This document shows, in pieces, positions 1-6,175 of a DNA stretch of 6,668 nt. Numbering within the stretch: position 1 is the first letter of the stretch; the number at the start of each line of letters is the position of its first letter. The position numbers and the translations under genes were made by a program. The stretch is from NCBI GenBank assembly GCA_003695215.1, contig RFIM01000090.1:1-6668 (forward strand), given 5' to 3'. Source of the stretch: Chloroflexota bacterium. Its GTDB lineage: Bacteria > Chloroflexota > Anaerolineae > Aggregatilineales > UBA2796. The notes beneath the pieces were generated by a model, which was not told the DNA's origin, ran no database searches, and worked only from the letters and a program-made list of their open reading frames with translations.

Positions 1-987
1 CCCGTCTACAACGAGGCCGAAGGCTTGCCTGAATTCTATCGGCGTGTGCGCGATGTCATGGAGAGCCTTGGCGAGCCCTGGGAACTGATTTTGGTCAATG
101 ATGGCAGCCGCGATCATTCGCTAGAAGTCATGCGTCAGCTCAGCGCCAGCGATCCGCACGTGCGCGTGATTGACTTCGCGCGCAATTTTGGTCATCAAAT
201 TGCTGTGACCGCCGGCATGGATTACGCGCGCGGCGAAGCGGTCATCATCATTGATTCCGACCTGCAGGACCCGCCCGAGACGATCCCAGCGCTCGTCGCC
301 AAATGGCGCGAAGGCTATGAAGTCGTCTATGCAGTGCGCAACAAGCGCCCCGGCGAGACCTGGTTCAAGCTCTTCACGGCCAAGCTCTTCTATCGCATCA
401 TCTACCGCATCACCGACGTGCACATTCCCTTGGATACAGGCGACTTCCGCCTGATGGATCGGCGCGTGGTGAACGCCATGACCAATATGCGCGAACACAA
501 TCGCTTCATCCGCGGCATGACCAGCTGGGTCGGCTTTCGGCAGACGGGCGTCTACTACGATCGCGATGTGCGCAAGTACGGCAGCACTAATTATCCGTTG
601 CGCAAAATGCTCAAGCTGGCGTGGGATGCCGTCACAGGCTTTTCGTTCTTCCCGCTGCGCTTGGCGATTTACGCGGCGTTCATCCTATTCCTGCTTTCAG
701 TGCTGGCAATTCCCGTAGTAGCGATCTTGCGGCTTGCCACTGGGCAGCAACTCTTCGAAGGGCAGGCGACTGCCATCACTGTGGTGCTGCTGCTTGGCTC
801 AGCGCAATTCTTCTTCTTCTTCGTGCTTGGGCAATATGTGGCGCGCATTTACGATGAAGTGCGCGGACGGCCGCTTTACATCGTCGCAGATACCTTTGGC
901 TACGATGAAGAAGAAGGCAAGCAGCCGCGCCATCGCGTCATGATGACTGAGCGGCCTGATCAGCCTGAGTCAGCGGCGCAAAGCTGA
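1..987 (+). CDS. Family 2 glycosyltransferase with two C-terminal membrane helices (GtrB/DPM1/ArnC-like), 5' partial
   Basis: The reading frame is open from base 1, which begins inside the conserved N-terminal PVYNE motif, so only a few residues are missing. The TTG at 25 lies downstream of that motif and is not the real start. 328 residues are visible. In that numbering the GT-A fold shows NDGS at 33-36, the DSDLQD nucleotide-sugar/metal motif at 85-90, GDFRLMD at 147-153 and RFIRGM at 168-173. Two hydrophobic segments follow at about 221-244 and 257-277, then a short polar tail of about 45 residues. This order is typical of enzymes that transfer a sugar from a nucleotide donor to polyprenyl phosphate on the cytoplasmic face of the membrane (GtrB, ArnC, dolichyl-phosphate mannose synthase). 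The sugar and acceptor cannot be read from sequence. It ends 108 bases before lexA, which has its own promoter, so the two are probably independent. Family assignment is firm; substrate is unknown. Confidence 0.92.
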   Translation, partial: PVYNEAEGLPEFYRRVRDVMESLGEPWELILVNDGSRDHSLEVMRQLSASDPHVRVIDFARNFGHQIAVTAGMDYARGEAVIIIDSDLQDPPETIPALVAKWREGYEVVYAVRNKRPGETWFKLFTAKLFYRIIYRITDVHIPLDTGDFRLMDRRVVNAMTNMREHNRFIRGMTSWVGFRQTGVYYDRDVRKYGSTNYPLRKMLKLAWDAVTGFSFFPLRLAIYAAFILFLLSVLAIPVVAILRLATGQQLFEGQATAITVVLLLGSAQFFFFFVLGQYVARIYDEVRGRPLYIVADTFGYDEEEGKQPRHRVMMTERPDQPESAAQS

Positions 988-1024
988 GCTGCCGCAGTGG
1001 CACGACTGTTCTGTTGGCAAAAAC

Positions 1025-1053
1025 TTGACTCACACAAACGTTCGGTTTATGAT
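1025..1053 (+). promoter_or_regulatory. Sigma-70-type promoter of lexA
   Basis: A -35 hexamer TTGACT (1025-1030) is followed after exactly 17 bases by a -10 hexamer TATGAT (1048-1053). Each differs from the housekeeping consensus at one position. The expected transcription start is near 1060, giving a leader of about 35 bases before the lexA start. It lies in the gap after the glycosyltransferase gene, pointing at lexA. Not tested experimentally. Confidence 0.75.
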
Positions 1054-1072
1054 GGATTATAAAAATCGAACG
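1036..1072 (+). promoter_or_regulatory. Candidate LexA operator region (autoregulation)
   Basis: Two inverted copies of the same hexamer flank the -10 box: CGTTCG at 1039-1044 and CGAACG at 1067-1072, with centres 28 bases apart. Next to them TTTAT (1046-1050) and ATAAA (1059-1063) extend the symmetry. An overlapping partial palindrome, AAAC-N5-GTTT, lies at 1036-1048 inside the promoter spacer. The Gram-positive-type SOS box, also reported for the Chloroflexota member Dehalococcoides, is CGAAC-N4-GTTCG. Here the half-sites are present but not in that spacing. Position and half-sites fit LexA autorepression; the exact operator is inferred. Confidence 0.4.
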
Positions 1073-1083
1073 GATGCGCAATC

Positions 1084-1089
1084 GAGGAG
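1084..1089 (+). promoter_or_regulatory. Ribosome binding site that fixes the lexA GTG start
   Basis: GAGGAG lies six bases upstream of the GTG at 1096. It is a strong Shine-Dalgarno match and supports this non-ATG start. The protein begins with the expected LexA N-terminus, a short lead before the SEKQKAIL helix. Confidence 0.8.
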
Positions 1090-1095
1090 AACAGC

Positions 1096-1776
1096 GTGCA
1101 GGACTATAATTCGCTCTCTGAGAAGCAGAAAGCCATCTTGCGTGTGATCGAGGAATGGATCGTCCAGCGCGGCTATCCACCGACTATCCGCGACATTGGC
1201 AATGCTGTCGGCATTAGCTCAACTTCTGTGGTCAATTACAATCTGAACAAGCTGGTGGAAGCGGGCTTCGTAGAGCGCTCGAGGACGGTCTCTCGCGGCA
1301 TTCGCCTTAGCGCCAAGCTGATGAAAGAGATGCCCGTGCGCCTTAGCTACGCCGACGAAGTGGTGAGGGTTCCGCTGCTCGGTCGGATTGTGGCAGGCGA
1401 GCCATTGCCTGTGCTAGGCGATGATTTCGACCACTACGATGAAGATGCGCTCTTATCGGTGCCAAGCTACCTGATCGGCGGCGTCGATCCATCCCAAGTC
1501 TATGCTCTGAAGGTCAGCGGCTACTCGATGATCGATGCCATGATCAACGACGGCGATACTGTGATCCTGCGGCGGCAAGAGACGGCGCGCAACGGCGAGA
1601 TGGTAGCAGTTTGGCTGCCTGAGAGCGGCGAGACGACGCTCAAGCGCTTCTATGACGAAGGCAATCGTGTGCGCTTGCAGCCTGCCAACCCGACTATGCA
1701 GCCGATCTACGTGGATAAGGACAAAGTCCAGATTCAGGGCAAGGTCTTGGCAGTCATTCGCCGTCTAGCGAGTTAA
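1096..1776 (+). CDS. lexA: LexA repressor (SOS regulator, self-cleaving, S24 family)
   Basis: 226 residues from a GTG start. The protein represses DNA-damage genes and is inactivated when RecA filaments stimulate its self-cleavage. The N-terminal winged helix-turn-helix spans about 6-72, with the PPTIRDIGNAVGISS motif at 28-42 and a recognition helix near 42-52. A linker follows, then the peptidase domain. The scissile Ala100-Gly101 bond sits in IVAGEP. The catalytic Ser144 is in SGYSMID and the general-base Lys183 in TLKRF; the 39-residue spacing is close to that in E. coli LexA. All catalytic parts are present, so it should be functional. The recognition helix (STSVVNYNLNKL) differs from both E. 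coli and Bacillus LexA, so its operator may differ too. The last codons overlap the end of the convergent HAD gene. The well-formed promoter and candidate operator just upstream fit autoregulation. Confidence 0.96.
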   Translation: MQDYNSLSEKQKAILRVIEEWIVQRGYPPTIRDIGNAVGISSTSVVNYNLNKLVEAGFVERSRTVSRGIRLSAKLMKEMPVRLSYADEVVRVPLLGRIVAGEPLPVLGDDFDHYDEDALLSVPSYLIGGVDPSQVYALKVSGYSMIDAMINDGDTVILRRQETARNGEMVAVWLPESGETTLKRFYDEGNRVRLQPANPTMQPIYVDKDKVQIQGKVLAVIRRLAS

Positions 1777-2443
1777 AGCGCGCCAAGAGCGCTTCAAAGG
1801 GCAGCTCTGCCAGCGAATTCAGCTTGAGGGCTACGCCTTCGGGCAGCTCTAAGTGCGCCGTCAGCCAATTAGGGACAGCGACGCAGCGAATGCCTGCGGC
1901 AATGACGGCTTGCATTCCCGTCGGCGAATCCTCGATGGCGATGCAGCGCTCAGGCGGCACGCCCAGGCAGGCTGCCGCGCTCAGATACATATCAGGCGCC
2001 GGCTTGGCGTGCGGCACGTCGTCGCGCGTGAAGACACACCTGAAGTAATCCCACACGCCGTGCCAACGCGCCCAATGTTCTACCCATGCGCGATCTGAAT
2101 TCGAGGCCAGCCCAAGGCCGAGACGCGCTGCCTTGGCCGCGTCCAGCAGCTCGCGCACGCCTGGCAGAAGGCTCAAATTGCGGCATAGCTCCAGATAGTG
2201 TGCCTCTTGAGCGCGCAGCTCTTCTAGGCTGAGCGGATAGCCTGTGACCTGCTCGAAGTAGCGCTCGGGCATGAAGACGCCTTGCGCGCCATTGTGGACA
2301 ACTTTGCCGACGCGCTGACGCCACAAATCGAGCGTGAGCGCCACGCCATGCCGATCAAAAACCGCTTTCCAAGCCTGAAAATCAGCCGATTCGGTGTCGA
2401 TGATTGTGCCGTCAAAATCGAAGATGATCGCCTCTATGGGCAT
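1754..2443 (-). CDS. HAD-superfamily hydrolase, subfamily IA (beta-phosphoglucomutase/phosphatase-like)
   Basis: 229 residues from an ATG, a usual length for this family. Motif I is FDFDGT at 8-13, with Asp9 as the nucleophile and Asp11 as the acid/base. The helical cap domain spans roughly 16-85. Motif II is the Ser in ASNSD (Ser114), motif III is Lys147 in AKPAPD, and motif IV is the metal-binding Glu171-Asp172 in IEDSPTG. All catalytic residues are present, so an active Mg2+-dependent phosphatase or phosphoglucomutase is expected in the cytoplasm. The family covers sugar-phosphate, phosphoglycolate and mutase activities, and the substrate cannot be told from sequence. A GGAG ribosome site (2449-2452) lies in the 11-base gap after the upstream kinase stop, so the two genes are probably co-transcribed. 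The last eight codons, stop included, overlap the end of lexA on the other strand. Confidence 0.93.
   Translation of the reverse strand: MPIEAIIFDFDGTIIDTESADFQAWKAVFDRHGVALTLDLWRQRVGKVVHNGAQGVFMPERYFEQVTGYPLSLEELRAQEAHYLELCRNLSLLPGVRELLDAAKAARLGLGLASNSDRAWVEHWARWHGVWDYFRCVFTRDDVPHAKPAPDMYLSAAACLGVPPERCIAIEDSPTGMQAVIAAGIRCVAVPNWLTAHLELPEGVALKLNSLAELPFEALLARFNSLDGE
1776..1794 (+). terminator. Hairpin just after the lexA stop, possible terminator
   Basis: AAGCGC (1776-1781) and GCGCTT (1789-1794) form a perfect 6-bp stem with a 7-base loop, starting on the last base of the lexA stop codon. Only two T residues precede a C, so there is no true U-tract. The element lies inside the coding region of the oppositely oriented HAD gene. 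It may end lexA transcription or simply protect the 3' end. Confidence 0.3.
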
Positions 2444-2448
2444 GTAAG

Positions 2449-2452
2449 CTCC
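2449..2452 (-). promoter_or_regulatory. Ribosome binding site of the HAD gene
   Basis: On the minus strand GGAG stands five bases before the ATG at 2443, within the 11-base gap after the kinase stop codon (2455-2457). It supports the chosen start and suggests translation coupled to the kinase gene. Confidence 0.65.
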
Positions 2453-2454
2453 GA

Positions 2455-4770
2455 TCAGGCAGGCCTGCTGCGTGCGCTGCTGGCAAAAGGCGAAGTGACC
2501 TCAAAGCGTGAGGTGCTTTTATCAAGCTCGGTCAGCTTGGTCGGTAAGACGATGTGGACAGTGGTGCCGGGCAATTTTTCCATGTCCATGCCTGGGCTCT
2601 CGACCCAGATACGCCCGCCATGTCCGTTGATCACGCCACGGGCGATGGTCAGGCCCAAGCCTGGCCCTGCGCCCATGAATTTGGTGGCGCCTGTTGAGTG
2701 CAAGCCTGGATCGCCGACGCGGAAGAACTTCTCGAAGATCAGCTCATGGTTGCGCGGATCAATGCCGATGCCAGTATCCTTGATCTCGACGTGAATGACC
2801 TCATCGCCTTCTGCGTTGTTCTCCACACGCGCTGTGATATCGATGCGGCCGCCATCAGGCGTGTACTTGATCGCGTTGAGCACCACATTTTTGAATGCCT
2901 GAACCAGACGCTGCTGATCGGCCTCGATCTCGGGCAGGCCTTTGAAGCCGCGCGCCGTCAGTTGCAGCTTGCGTTGCTTGATGCTCTCTTGTAGCGGCTC
3001 AATCGAGAGGCGCAGCACCGTATCAAGCGTGGTCGGCATGAAGCGCAAGTCCATAGCATCCAAGCCGAGCCGACTCACATCGAGCATATCGGCGATGAGC
3101 GCTTCTAGGCGTTCGGTCGCCTTGCGGATATTGCTGGTCATCATGCCGACGCGTTCAGGCTCGATCACGGGCATTTGGCTGAGCGTATCGAGGATATCAG
3201 TATAGCCGAGAATTTGCGTCAGCGGCGTGCGCAGTTCATGGCTGGCAATGGTCACGAAATCGGTTTTGACCGAGTCGAGCAGCTCGAGGCGCTCTTTAGT
3301 TTTGATGATGTCGCGGTTGAGCGCTTCAGTTTCATCGCGGGCGCGGCGCAAATCGCTCACAAGGCGGGCATTGCGCAGCGCCACGCCTGTTTGCGTGGCA
3401 AGCGTGGTGAAAAGCTCCAAATCCTGAGGCGAGAACGGATCATCGCTGACTTTGGCGGCCATTGCCAGCACGCCGATGATCTGGCCTTGCATGATGATCG
3501 GCGCGTAGGCGCTCATGCGCAGTTGCTTGAAGAACGACTTGAGTTCAGGCGCGACATCAGCGTAATCGCGCGAGTATTCGATATCGTATTGCAGCAGCGG
3601 CAGGCGTCGCTCAAAGAGCGTGATGTAGATTGGGCTGCTGCGCGGCAGCCAGCCGCGCACCTCAGGCATATCGCTCAGGCTGCTGCGCATCGGCTCCAGG
3701 CGGATCGTCTCGTCGTTCTCGCTAGTTGCTAGGAGAATGCCTGCGCTGCGCACGCGCAGGGCGTTCCGCAAGGCGCTGATGGCCATATCCGAGAGTTCGG
3801 TCAGCTCGACGATGCCAGCGATATCCTGGCTGTATTGGCGCACGAAAGCCGTGCTATCTTCGGTGGGCGCGCCAAAGACGCGATCGACTAAGGTGAGGCT
3901 CAACAAACGCAGCGGCACATAGAGCGCTGTGGCAATAGCTGCAGCGCCGACGACCCAAAACAGCCGATTCGGATCGTCCGCAGGGATGTTCTGAGCGATC
4001 AGGATAGCGCTGAGGATGACCAGAAAGGTGATGGCCAGCGTGAGCGCGCTAGCGAAGGTCAGGCGGAAGATGCGCCGCACGTCTAGGACGCGCAGGCTCA
4101 GCACGGCGTAGGTCACGCCGAGCAAGCCGCTGAATTGCATGATCCAGCCGATCTCGCGCAGGCCTGAGCTGCCACTGACGCCGAGCAAGGCGCCCATCAG
4201 CACCAAAGGCGTCATCAGCAGCCAGAACATCGAGCGATTGGCGACTTCTGCCAAGTGTGCTGTGGCGAAGGTATAGATAGAAGCGATCAGCGCAATTGTG
4301 CCCAGAAGCATCCAATAGCCCAGCACTGCTGCGCTCAAGGTTGTGTTTGCACCGCTGAATGCCGCTGTGATCCAGCCTGCCTGCCCGAGCACAACTTTCT
4401 CAGTTGCGTTGACGGCGCTGAGAGCCATGCCGAGCCATGCTAAGGCGCTGAGGCCGAATAAGCCATAGACGAAACGCCCGCCCAAGTAGCGCACCGTCAG
4501 TGCGCCGAAGCCTGCTAACATCGCACTGCTGAGCAGCACTGCCACAGCAGGTTGCGTCAAGCCGCCTATGAAGAACCCTGCGTATGGCCCCAAGTGCGCC
4601 TCTGGCACTAGGAAGTGGATAGTTTGTGCGATGAAGGCGAGCGCTAGCGTGCCGCGCAGCCAGCGGCGCGCTCGGCTGACTTTGCTGCTGCGGCGCAAGC
4701 TATAGGCGATTAAGGCAATATAGCCGCCGCACATCAGCGCGGCAAGCACATAAGTGAACGGAATCTCCAC
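2455..4770 (-). CDS. Sensor histidine kinase: multi-span membrane domain, GAF, HisKA, HATPase
   Basis: 771 residues. Residues 1-295 are very hydrophobic, with about nine predicted membrane spans, resembling 7TM-type sensor regions. A GAF domain follows at about 315-475, then a short coiled linker and HisKA with the phospho-accepting His511 in IASHELRTPL. The ATPase domain shows the N box at about 627-638 (FKNVVLNAIKYTP), G1 DTGIGI at 665-670, the F box FEKFF at 679-683 and G2 GAGPGLGL at 700-707. All kinase motifs are intact, so it should autophosphorylate and pass phosphate to a response regulator. None is encoded in the window, so its partner is unknown. The signal may be sensed in the membrane, by the GAF domain, or both. 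The GTG at 4770 is the first possible start in frame (a stop lies three codons upstream), yet it has no clear Shine-Dalgarno sequence. The next Met, at residue 13, would cut the first membrane span. The gene is probably co-transcribed with the HAD gene. Confidence 0.95.
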   Translation of the reverse strand: MEIPFTYVLAALMCGGYIALIAYSLRRSSKVSRARRWLRGTLALAFIAQTIHFLVPEAHLGPYAGFFIGGLTQPAVAVLLSSAMLAGFGALTVRYLGGRFVYGLFGLSALAWLGMALSAVNATEKVVLGQAGWITAAFSGANTTLSAAVLGYWMLLGTIALIASIYTFATAHLAEVANRSMFWLLMTPLVLMGALLGVSGSSGLREIGWIMQFSGLLGVTYAVLSLRVLDVRRIFRLTFASALTLAITFLVILSAILIAQNIPADDPNRLFWVVGAAAIATALYVPLRLLSLTLVDRVFGAPTEDSTAFVRQYSQDIAGIVELTELSDMAISALRNALRVRSAGILLATSENDETIRLEPMRSSLSDMPEVRGWLPRSSPIYITLFERRLPLLQYDIEYSRDYADVAPELKSFFKQLRMSAYAPIIMQGQIIGVLAMAAKVSDDPFSPQDLELFTTLATQTGVALRNARLVSDLRRARDETEALNRDIIKTKERLELLDSVKTDFVTIASHELRTPLTQILGYTDILDTLSQMPVIEPERVGMMTSNIRKATERLEALIADMLDVSRLGLDAMDLRFMPTTLDTVLRLSIEPLQESIKQRKLQLTARGFKGLPEIEADQQRLVQAFKNVVLNAIKYTPDGGRIDITARVENNAEGDEVIHVEIKDTGIGIDPRNHELIFEKFFRVGDPGLHSTGATKFMGAGPGLGLTIARGVINGHGGRIWVESPGMDMEKLPGTTVHIVLPTKLTELDKSTSRFEVTSPFASSARSRPA

Positions 4771-4798
4771 AAGCGTTCAGCGGCACGGCTCATCTTGC

Positions 4799-4826
4799 AA
4801 GGAAGGCTCGGCCGCTTGCCTCCCTT
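4799..4826 (-). other. Hairpin in the leader of the large kinase gene
   Basis: AAGGAAGGC (4799-4807) pairs with GCCTCCCTT (4818-4826) with a single A/C mismatch and a 10-base loop. Read on the minus strand it lies 28 bases before the kinase start, in what should be its untranslated leader. No U-tract follows on the minus strand. It could affect expression or be chance in GC-rich DNA. Confidence 0.35.
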
Positions 4827-4907
4827 CTCACAAATTTTATCCTGTCGTGTGAAGAGACTCGCGGGCTATGCGTTCAGCAATGCTGGCAGCTAGGGCGCAC
4901 GCTCTGT

Positions 4908-4913
4908 AGTATA
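4908..4913 (-). promoter_or_regulatory. Possible -10 box for the kinase-HAD operon
   Basis: TATACT on the minus strand matches the sigma-70 -10 consensus at five of six positions and lies shortly after the end of the peptidase gene. No -35 match is seen at the normal spacing, so this is weak evidence. If used, the leader would be about 130 bases long and would include the hairpin at 4799-4826. Confidence 0.25.
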
Positions 4914-4920
4914 ACTTACT

Positions 4921-4946
4921 CTTGAAGGCTAGGGTAGCCCATCAAG
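4921..4946 (-). terminator. Stem-loop just after the peptidase stop, possible terminator
   Basis: On the minus strand, starting four bases after the peptidase stop codon, an outer stem CTTGA/TCAAG (4942-4946 with 4921-4925) and an inner stem GGCTA/TAGCC with a CCC loop stack into a 10-bp hairpin with a small internal bulge. The bases that follow are mixed, not a U-tract. Position favours an operon end, but strength as an intrinsic terminator is doubtful. Confidence 0.45.
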
Positions 4947-4950
4947 GCAT

Positions 4951-5898
4951 TCAGAGCAGATCGCGCAAGGCAGGCACGCCGCCAAGCGATTCCGCTTGCC
5001 GCACCGCATTGCGAATAGCCGTTGCCGTCACTTGAGCTGCGAAGGCGTTCACGGTCAGCAAATTCGCCTCAACTTGCCCTGTAGCAAGGCTGAAGATCGT
5101 GTCGCCATCAAAAGGCGTGTGCGCCGGTCGGATCGCCTGTGCAATGCCATCATGCGCAGCAGCAGCCACTGTCTTGAGATCGGCCTTGCTCAGGCGCGCG
5201 TTGGTCGCCACGACGCCGATGAGCGTATTGGTAGGCGGCACGCTATTGTGCAGCTGCAGCAGGTTCAGCGCGCCGACGAACTTGCCATCCTGATGCGCGC
5301 CTGCGATGATGCGCCCTTCCTCGTCCACCACATCGCCCAGCGCATTGACGGCGATCAGGGCTGCGACAATCAAGCCATTGCCTAGCTGCAGCGCTGCGCT
5401 ACCGATGCCGCCTTTGGTGGCATTTTTCAGGCCCATCATGCGGTTGACGACCGCGCCCGTGCCTGCGCCAACGCTGCCTTGCAGCACAGGCGCCGTGCTA
5501 GCTGCTTGGCAAGCTGCATAGCCCATTGCCGCGTCAGGGCGGCGCTCTGCGCGCCCGATATCGAGATCGAAAAGAATTGCCGCGGGCACAATCGGCACGA
5601 CGCCCGCTGCAGTCGGATAGCCGATGCCGCGCTCTTCAAGGTAGCGCATGACGCCATCAACAGCTGCTAAGCCATAGGCGCTGCCGCCTGCCAAAACTAT
5701 AGCATTGACGTGTTGCACCAACTTATCAGGATGCAGCAAGTCGGTCTCTCGCGTGCCAGGCGCGCTACCGCGCTGATCGACGCTGCCAAGCGTCTGTGGC
5801 GGACACAAGATCACAGTGCAGCCTGTGATCGCCTCGCGGTCTGTAGCATGACCGACCTGAATGCCTTGGACGGCCGTGAGCGTCTCATTCGTCAGCAT
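4951..5898 (-). CDS. P1 family (S58, DmpA-like) self-processing aminopeptidase
   Basis: 315 residues from an ATG, close to the usual length of bacterial P1 peptidases. The family includes DmpA (L-aminopeptidase/D-Ala-esterase/amidase) and beta-peptidyl aminopeptidases. They are made as one chain that cuts itself so that the new N-terminal Ser or Thr becomes the nucleophile. Family landmarks are the N-terminal GIQVGHATD (12-20), LAGGSAYGLAAVDGV (69-83), GSVGAGTGA (141-149), TKGGIGSA (161-168) and IGVVATNA (227-234). By position, the predicted cleavage is Asn224-Thr225 in PPTNTLIGV, giving a Thr nucleophile instead of the Ser of DmpA. No signal peptide is seen, so it is probably cytoplasmic. 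The start lies inside the end of the upstream DUF2007 gene (14-base overlap), with AGGA eight bases upstream as a ribosome site. The substrate is unknown. Confidence 0.94.
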   Translation of the reverse strand: MLTNETLTAVQGIQVGHATDREAITGCTVILCPPQTLGSVDQRGSAPGTRETDLLHPDKLVQHVNAIVLAGGSAYGLAAVDGVMRYLEERGIGYPTAAGVVPIVPAAILFDLDIGRAERRPDAAMGYAACQAASTAPVLQGSVGAGTGAVVNRMMGLKNATKGGIGSAALQLGNGLIVAALIAVNALGDVVDEEGRIIAGAHQDGKFVGALNLLQLHNSVPPTNTLIGVVATNARLSKADLKTVAAAAHDGIAQAIRPAHTPFDGDTIFSLATGQVEANLLTVNAFAAQVTATAIRNAVRQAESLGGVPALRDLL

Positions 5899-6175
5899 CT
5901 TCTAAGTCCTCATCTGGATTGCCATCAGGCAATTGCGCGGTTGAGTCATCAGGCTCAAGGATCATCAGGGCAGCTTCATAGTATATTTCTGGCACCACCA
6001 CTTGTGCCTCGCCCAGGCCGATGGATAGCCCGAGTACCATGCCGACCGACTCGCGATGGATGTAGTTAGGAATGCCGAAGCTGCTCAGGCGCCCGCTGAT
6101 GATAGTGGCTTCAAGGTAACTGCCCGTTGCCACGACGATCCAATGCGGCTTTCTTGGCTTGGGTAAGCGGCTCAT
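5885..6175 (-). CDS. DUF2007 family protein (putative signal-transducing protein)
   Basis: 96 residues from an ATG. The core (11-74) matches the DUF2007 pattern: HWIVVATGSYLEATIISGRL, then a GIP-x-YIHRE segment (34-42), a GLSIGLGEAQVVVP strand region (49-62) and a C-terminal helix. The function of this small fold is not established; the family name rests on weak similarity to PII-like signalling proteins. The last 22 residues form an acidic tail (9 Asp/Glu, no basic residue) outside the domain. The ATG overlaps the stop of the upstream kinase as ATGA, and the gene end overlaps the peptidase start by 14 bases. Translation of all three is therefore probably coupled, which hints at a joint role but does not prove one. 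There is no strong ribosome site of its own, as expected for coupled translation. Confidence 0.85.
   Translation of the reverse strand: MSRLPKPRKPHWIVVATGSYLEATIISGRLSSFGIPNYIHRESVGMVLGLSIGLGEAQVVVPEIYYEAALMILEPDDSTAQLPDGNPDEDLEDADE

Larger units (their letters stand above)
4771..4950. other. 180-base intergenic region upstream of the large kinase gene
   Basis: No gene was found here. It holds two hairpins (listed separately) and two AT-rich -10-like boxes on the minus strand: TATACT at 4908-4913 and TAAAAT at 4834-4839. Neither has a recognisable -35 hexamer at 16-18 bases. A promoter for the kinase-HAD pair is expected here but cannot be fixed. Confidence 0.5.

Noticed and set aside
25..27. 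TTG as the start of the glycosyltransferase
   Set aside because: The frame is open to base 1 and the upstream codons encode the conserved PVYNE motif, so the gene begins before the window.
121..498. Minus-strand open frame of 125 codons within the glycosyltransferase gene
   Set aside because: It is antisense to the conserved GT-A core, and its His/Ala-rich composition is typical of a shadow frame.
973..1024. Possible terminator after the glycosyltransferase gene
   Set aside because: Only 4-5-bp stems such as TGCC/GGCA can be drawn, with no following T-run, so it is not better than chance.
2282..2794. Plus-strand open frame of 170 codons across the HAD-kinase junction
   Set aside because: It is antisense to two genes with intact catalytic motifs, and its product has no family-like features.
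3175..3732. Long open frame on the plus strand (185 codons) opposite the large kinase
   Set aside because: It lies entirely antisense to well-supported GAF/HisKA coding sequence, has no ribosome site and no recognisable protein motif. Long antisense frames are common in GC-rich genes.
4734..4793. A 19-codon minus-strand frame overlapping the start of the large kinase, as a leader peptide gene
   Set aside because: It has no clear ribosome site and no regulatory codon run, and a frame this short is likely by chance. It is kept only as part of the leader observation.
5710..6069. Plus-strand open frame of 119 codons opposite the peptidase and DUF2007 genes
   Set aside because: It is a shadow of two real overlapping genes, with no start signals and a low-complexity Arg/His/Leu-rich product.
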